Shown piece after piece: positions 6,001 to 7,630 of a stretch of 7,630 nucleotides of DNA. Within the stretch, counting starts at the first letter, position 1, and every line of letters starts with the position of its first letter. The translations under genes and the position numbers were made by a program. The notes below the pieces were generated by a model. That model saw only the letters and a list, made by a program, of their open reading frames with translations. It was not told where the DNA came from and searched no databases. Source of the DNA: CAYYNP01 sp964472545 (lineage in GTDB: Bacteria > Planctomycetota > Planctomycetia > Pirellulales > Thermoguttaceae); the NCBI GenBank assembly GCA_964472545.1, contig CAYYNP010000403.1:1-7630 (forward strand), read 5' to 3'.

Positions 6001-7630
6001 ATGTCGATGCGAGCTTTCATCACGTCGTGGTCCGCTTTGATCACGCTCTTGACCGGAGCGACGTTTGGGCAGAACCCGCCGGTCAGAAGAAACGACCTGC
6101 AGCCGTGGGTGCTGCCGTTTTCACAACCGGCCGCGGCTCAGCCGGGCCGCACGCGCGTGCAAACGCAGCCGGCCCCGCGAATACCACCCGGCCGTTTGCC
6201 GCCCGGCGCGCTGCGGCCGGAGGACATCCAGCGGCTGATCGAGGGGTTCATCCCGCCCCCGAACACCGTCGACCGCGGGCCGAATGCCGGCAGGCCCCAG
6301 ACGCGCCCCGCCGTGCCGCCGCCACCGCGGCGCGTCGAAGTCACGTCGGATCAATTCGCCGCGCTCTCGGCCGACCAACAGCGGCGTCTGCTGGTCTCGG
6401 CCGTGCTTGGCTTGGAAGAAGAACTTGGCCGCCGCGACAACGGTGACGGCTGGGCAAAGCACCTGCACCTGCGGCCGCTGTTGCGACTTCTCGGGTCGAC
6501 AGATTCCGAGACGTCCGACGCCGATGCCGCGCTGCGGCTTCAGAGCATCGCCGATCGCTACGATGCGGTGCAGGCCAACGCGAACTACCGGCCCATCGCG
6601 GCGCTGGGCGGCTTTGGCGTGTTGCACGTCGGGCTGAGGCAATACGCCGCCAACGTCGAGCCGCCGGCCGAGGTCGCCTCGCACGACGCCGCTTCCCACG
6701 ACGCACTAGCCGACATGGATCGCGTCGTCCGCACGATCCAACACAACCTCGACGCCGTGAAGGAAGCCTCCCGAAAGGCCGCAGAGGTCCAACGGGCCTT
6801 GGCAACCCAGCGATTGGCAACCTCCGACGCGGAAAAGGCACAGAAAGTGCTGGCGATGATTCGGCAGCAACACGACGAAGAACTCGAGCAGGCCCAAGAG
6901 AAGCTCAAGGCCGTGCTCGCCGCCGTCGAGCAACGCCGCCGTCGCGACCAGGTGCTGGAGGCGATCGCCTTGGCACGCCGCAAGCCCGGAATCGAGCTTG
7001 TCAAAAAGCTCCAGACGTACAACCTATCCGATAGCGCCGCCGGATTCAAGGTCCTCAAGCAGAACGGCCCGAGCGACGAGTTGGCCACAAAGACGCTCAC
7101 GTTGGCCGATCGGCGGCGAGCAGAAGACGTCGTCCAGCGGCTGGCCGTTTACAAACAGAAGAAATGCACCGGGCGGGTCAAGCTTCTTCGCCCCGGAAAC
7201 AATCACGCCGACCGGGCCGATAAGGTGGAGAAACTGGCGGATCACTCCGACCGGGCCGACAAGATCGAGAAGCTGGCGGATGACGATCGCGTCGAGGAGA
7301 TCATCCGGGCGCTCTTCGAAGAGTCGGAAGACGAAGAAGAGTACATCTTGATGCAATTCAGCGACGTGATGAAACCGGACGAAGTCGTGCTGATGCAGTT
7401 CGAGGACGTGGCCGAGCCTGAAGAAGTCACCATCATGCAGTTCGACGACGTGGCCGAACCGGAAGAGGTCATCGTGATGCAGTTTCGTGACGAGGACGAA
7501 CCGGAAGAGGTCATGGTGATGCCGCTTGACGACGGAAGCGACAAAGACGCCACCGAAGAAGACGCCGCCGACGAACCCGACACCGACAAAGACAAGCCGC
7601 AAGACGACGGAACCGACAAAGACGCCACCG
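6001..7630 (+). CDS. Secreted coiled-coil protein with acidic tandem repeats, 3' end cut by the window
   Basis: The frame from ATG 6001 stays open for 543 codons to the window edge, so the protein is longer than shown. Residues 1-24 look like a signal peptide (MSMRAFITSW..., ending ATFGQ). A Pro/Gln-rich linker covers about 25-112. A helical, possibly globular region spans about 113-216 (DQFAALSADQQRRLLVSAVL, W151, ALGGFGVLHVGLRQY). Residues about 236-320 have the charge and heptad pattern of a coiled coil (KAAEVQRALATQR, DEELEQAQEKLKAVLAAVEQ). A mixed region follows to about 400. Then come two 13-residue repeats (404-429), five 14-residue repeats (445-514) and an Asp/Glu/Lys tail (515 on). 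I do not recognise the family. Extracellular or envelope location is inferred from the signal peptide; a structural or binding role is plausible but unproven. It lies 310 bases after the EF-hand gene on the same strand. Confidence 0.8.
   Translation, partial: MSMRAFITSWSALITLLTGATFGQNPPVRRNDLQPWVLPFSQPAAAQPGRTRVQTQPAPRIPPGRLPPGALRPEDIQRLIEGFIPPPNTVDRGPNAGRPQTRPAVPPPPRRVEVTSDQFAALSADQQRRLLVSAVLGLEEELGRRDNGDGWAKHLHLRPLLRLLGSTDSETSDADAALRLQSIADRYDAVQANANYRPIAALGGFGVLHVGLRQYAANVEPPAEVASHDAASHDALADMDRVVRTIQHNLDAVKEASRKAAEVQRALATQRLATSDAEKAQKVLAMIRQQHDEELEQAQEKLKAVLAAVEQRRRRDQVLEAIALARRKPGIELVKKLQTYNLSDSAAGFKVLKQNGPSDELATKTLTLADRRRAEDVVQRLAVYKQKKCTGRVKLLRPGNNHADRADKVEKLADHSDRADKIEKLADDDRVEEIIRALFEESEDEEEYILMQFSDVMKPDEVVLMQFEDVAEPEEVTIMQFDDVAEPEEVIVMQFRDEDEPEEVMVMPLDDGSDKDATEEDAADEPDTDKDKPQDDGTDKDAT
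7210..7287 (+). repeat. Two in-frame 39-bp repeats
   Basis: Residues 404-416 (DRADKVEKLADHS) and 417-429 (DRADKIEKLADDD) of the last gene are consecutive 13-residue repeats. The DNA copies are close but differ mostly at third codon positions, which indicates selection on the protein. Confidence 0.85.
7333..7542 (+). repeat. Five in-frame 42-bp repeats encoding a 14-residue motif
   Basis: Residues 445-514 consist of five units with Met at 451, 465, 479, 493 and 507. The middle units read PDEVVLMQFEDVAE, PEEVTIMQFDDVAE and PEEVIVMQFRDEDE. The first unit (EEEYILMQFSDVMK) and the last (PEEVMVMPLDDGSD) are more diverged. Hydrophobic residues alternate in the VxLMQF core and the rest is acidic, which fits repeated short strands joined by acidic turns. 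Copies lie back to back, without spacers. Confidence 0.9.

Noticed and set aside
5829..6446. 205-codon + frame crossing the palindrome, and a matching - frame at 5783-5989
   Set aside because: Both depend on the stop-free inverted repeat and encode the same VAGAKRSG peptide from its two arms. The real gene with a strong ribosome site starts at 6001 in another frame.
7333..7542. CRISPR-like array
   Set aside because: The 42-bp units are contiguous, have no spacers, stay in frame and vary mainly at third codon positions, so they are protein-coding repeats.
7024..7628. Two long - strand frames rich in Ser/Thr or Val/Phe opposite the repeats
   Set aside because: Their repetitive composition is the antisense image of the 42-bp coding repeats.

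Overview
The window looks like chromosomal DNA from a planctomycete, probably of the Pirellulales type. The grounds are high GC content, strong G/C preference at third codon positions, a DUF1598-like secreted protein (a family I know only from Planctomycetes), an EF-hand secreted protein, a degenerate stand-alone receiver domain, and a long GC-rich palindromic repeat between genes. This assignment is inference from family knowledge; the window has no rRNA or marker gene. I see no tRNA, rRNA, CRISPR array, transposase or phage gene.

Layout. Bases 1-291 are a gene-poor leader with a possible sigma70-type promoter. A small receiver-like protein is at 292-669 (+). It converges on an ECF-type sigma factor at 666-1238 (-), and the two stop codons overlap by four bases. 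Upstream of the sigma gene on the same strand, 69 bases away, is a DUF1598-like secreted protein at 1308-2681 (-), so the two are probably one transcript. A 401-base divergent intergenic region (2682-3082) carries a 17-bp tandem duplication and one diverged arm of the palindromic repeat. A lipoprotein with an NTF2-like region followed by TPR repeats starts at 3083 (+). Its reading frame stops at 4054, but the next frame continues it to 4376, and skipping exactly one base rebuilds a canonical TPR motif. After a 354-base spacer comes a secreted six-EF-hand protein at 4731-5690 (+). Then a 310-base spacer holds a 34-bp inverted repeat. The last gene starts at 6001 (+) and runs off the right edge. 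It is a secreted protein of at least 543 residues with a Pro-rich linker, a predicted coiled coil, a pair of 13-residue repeats, five tandem 14-residue repeats and an acidic tail.

Functionally, four of the six genes encode proteins with export signals, so the region is mostly cell-envelope or extracellular functions of unknown role, beside two regulators (an ECF sigma factor and an apparently non-phosphorylatable receiver). No known pathway or defence system is recognisable. The most unusual items are the frameshifted TPR lipoprotein, the repeat-bearing C-terminal half of the last protein, the degenerate receiver and the palindromic element.
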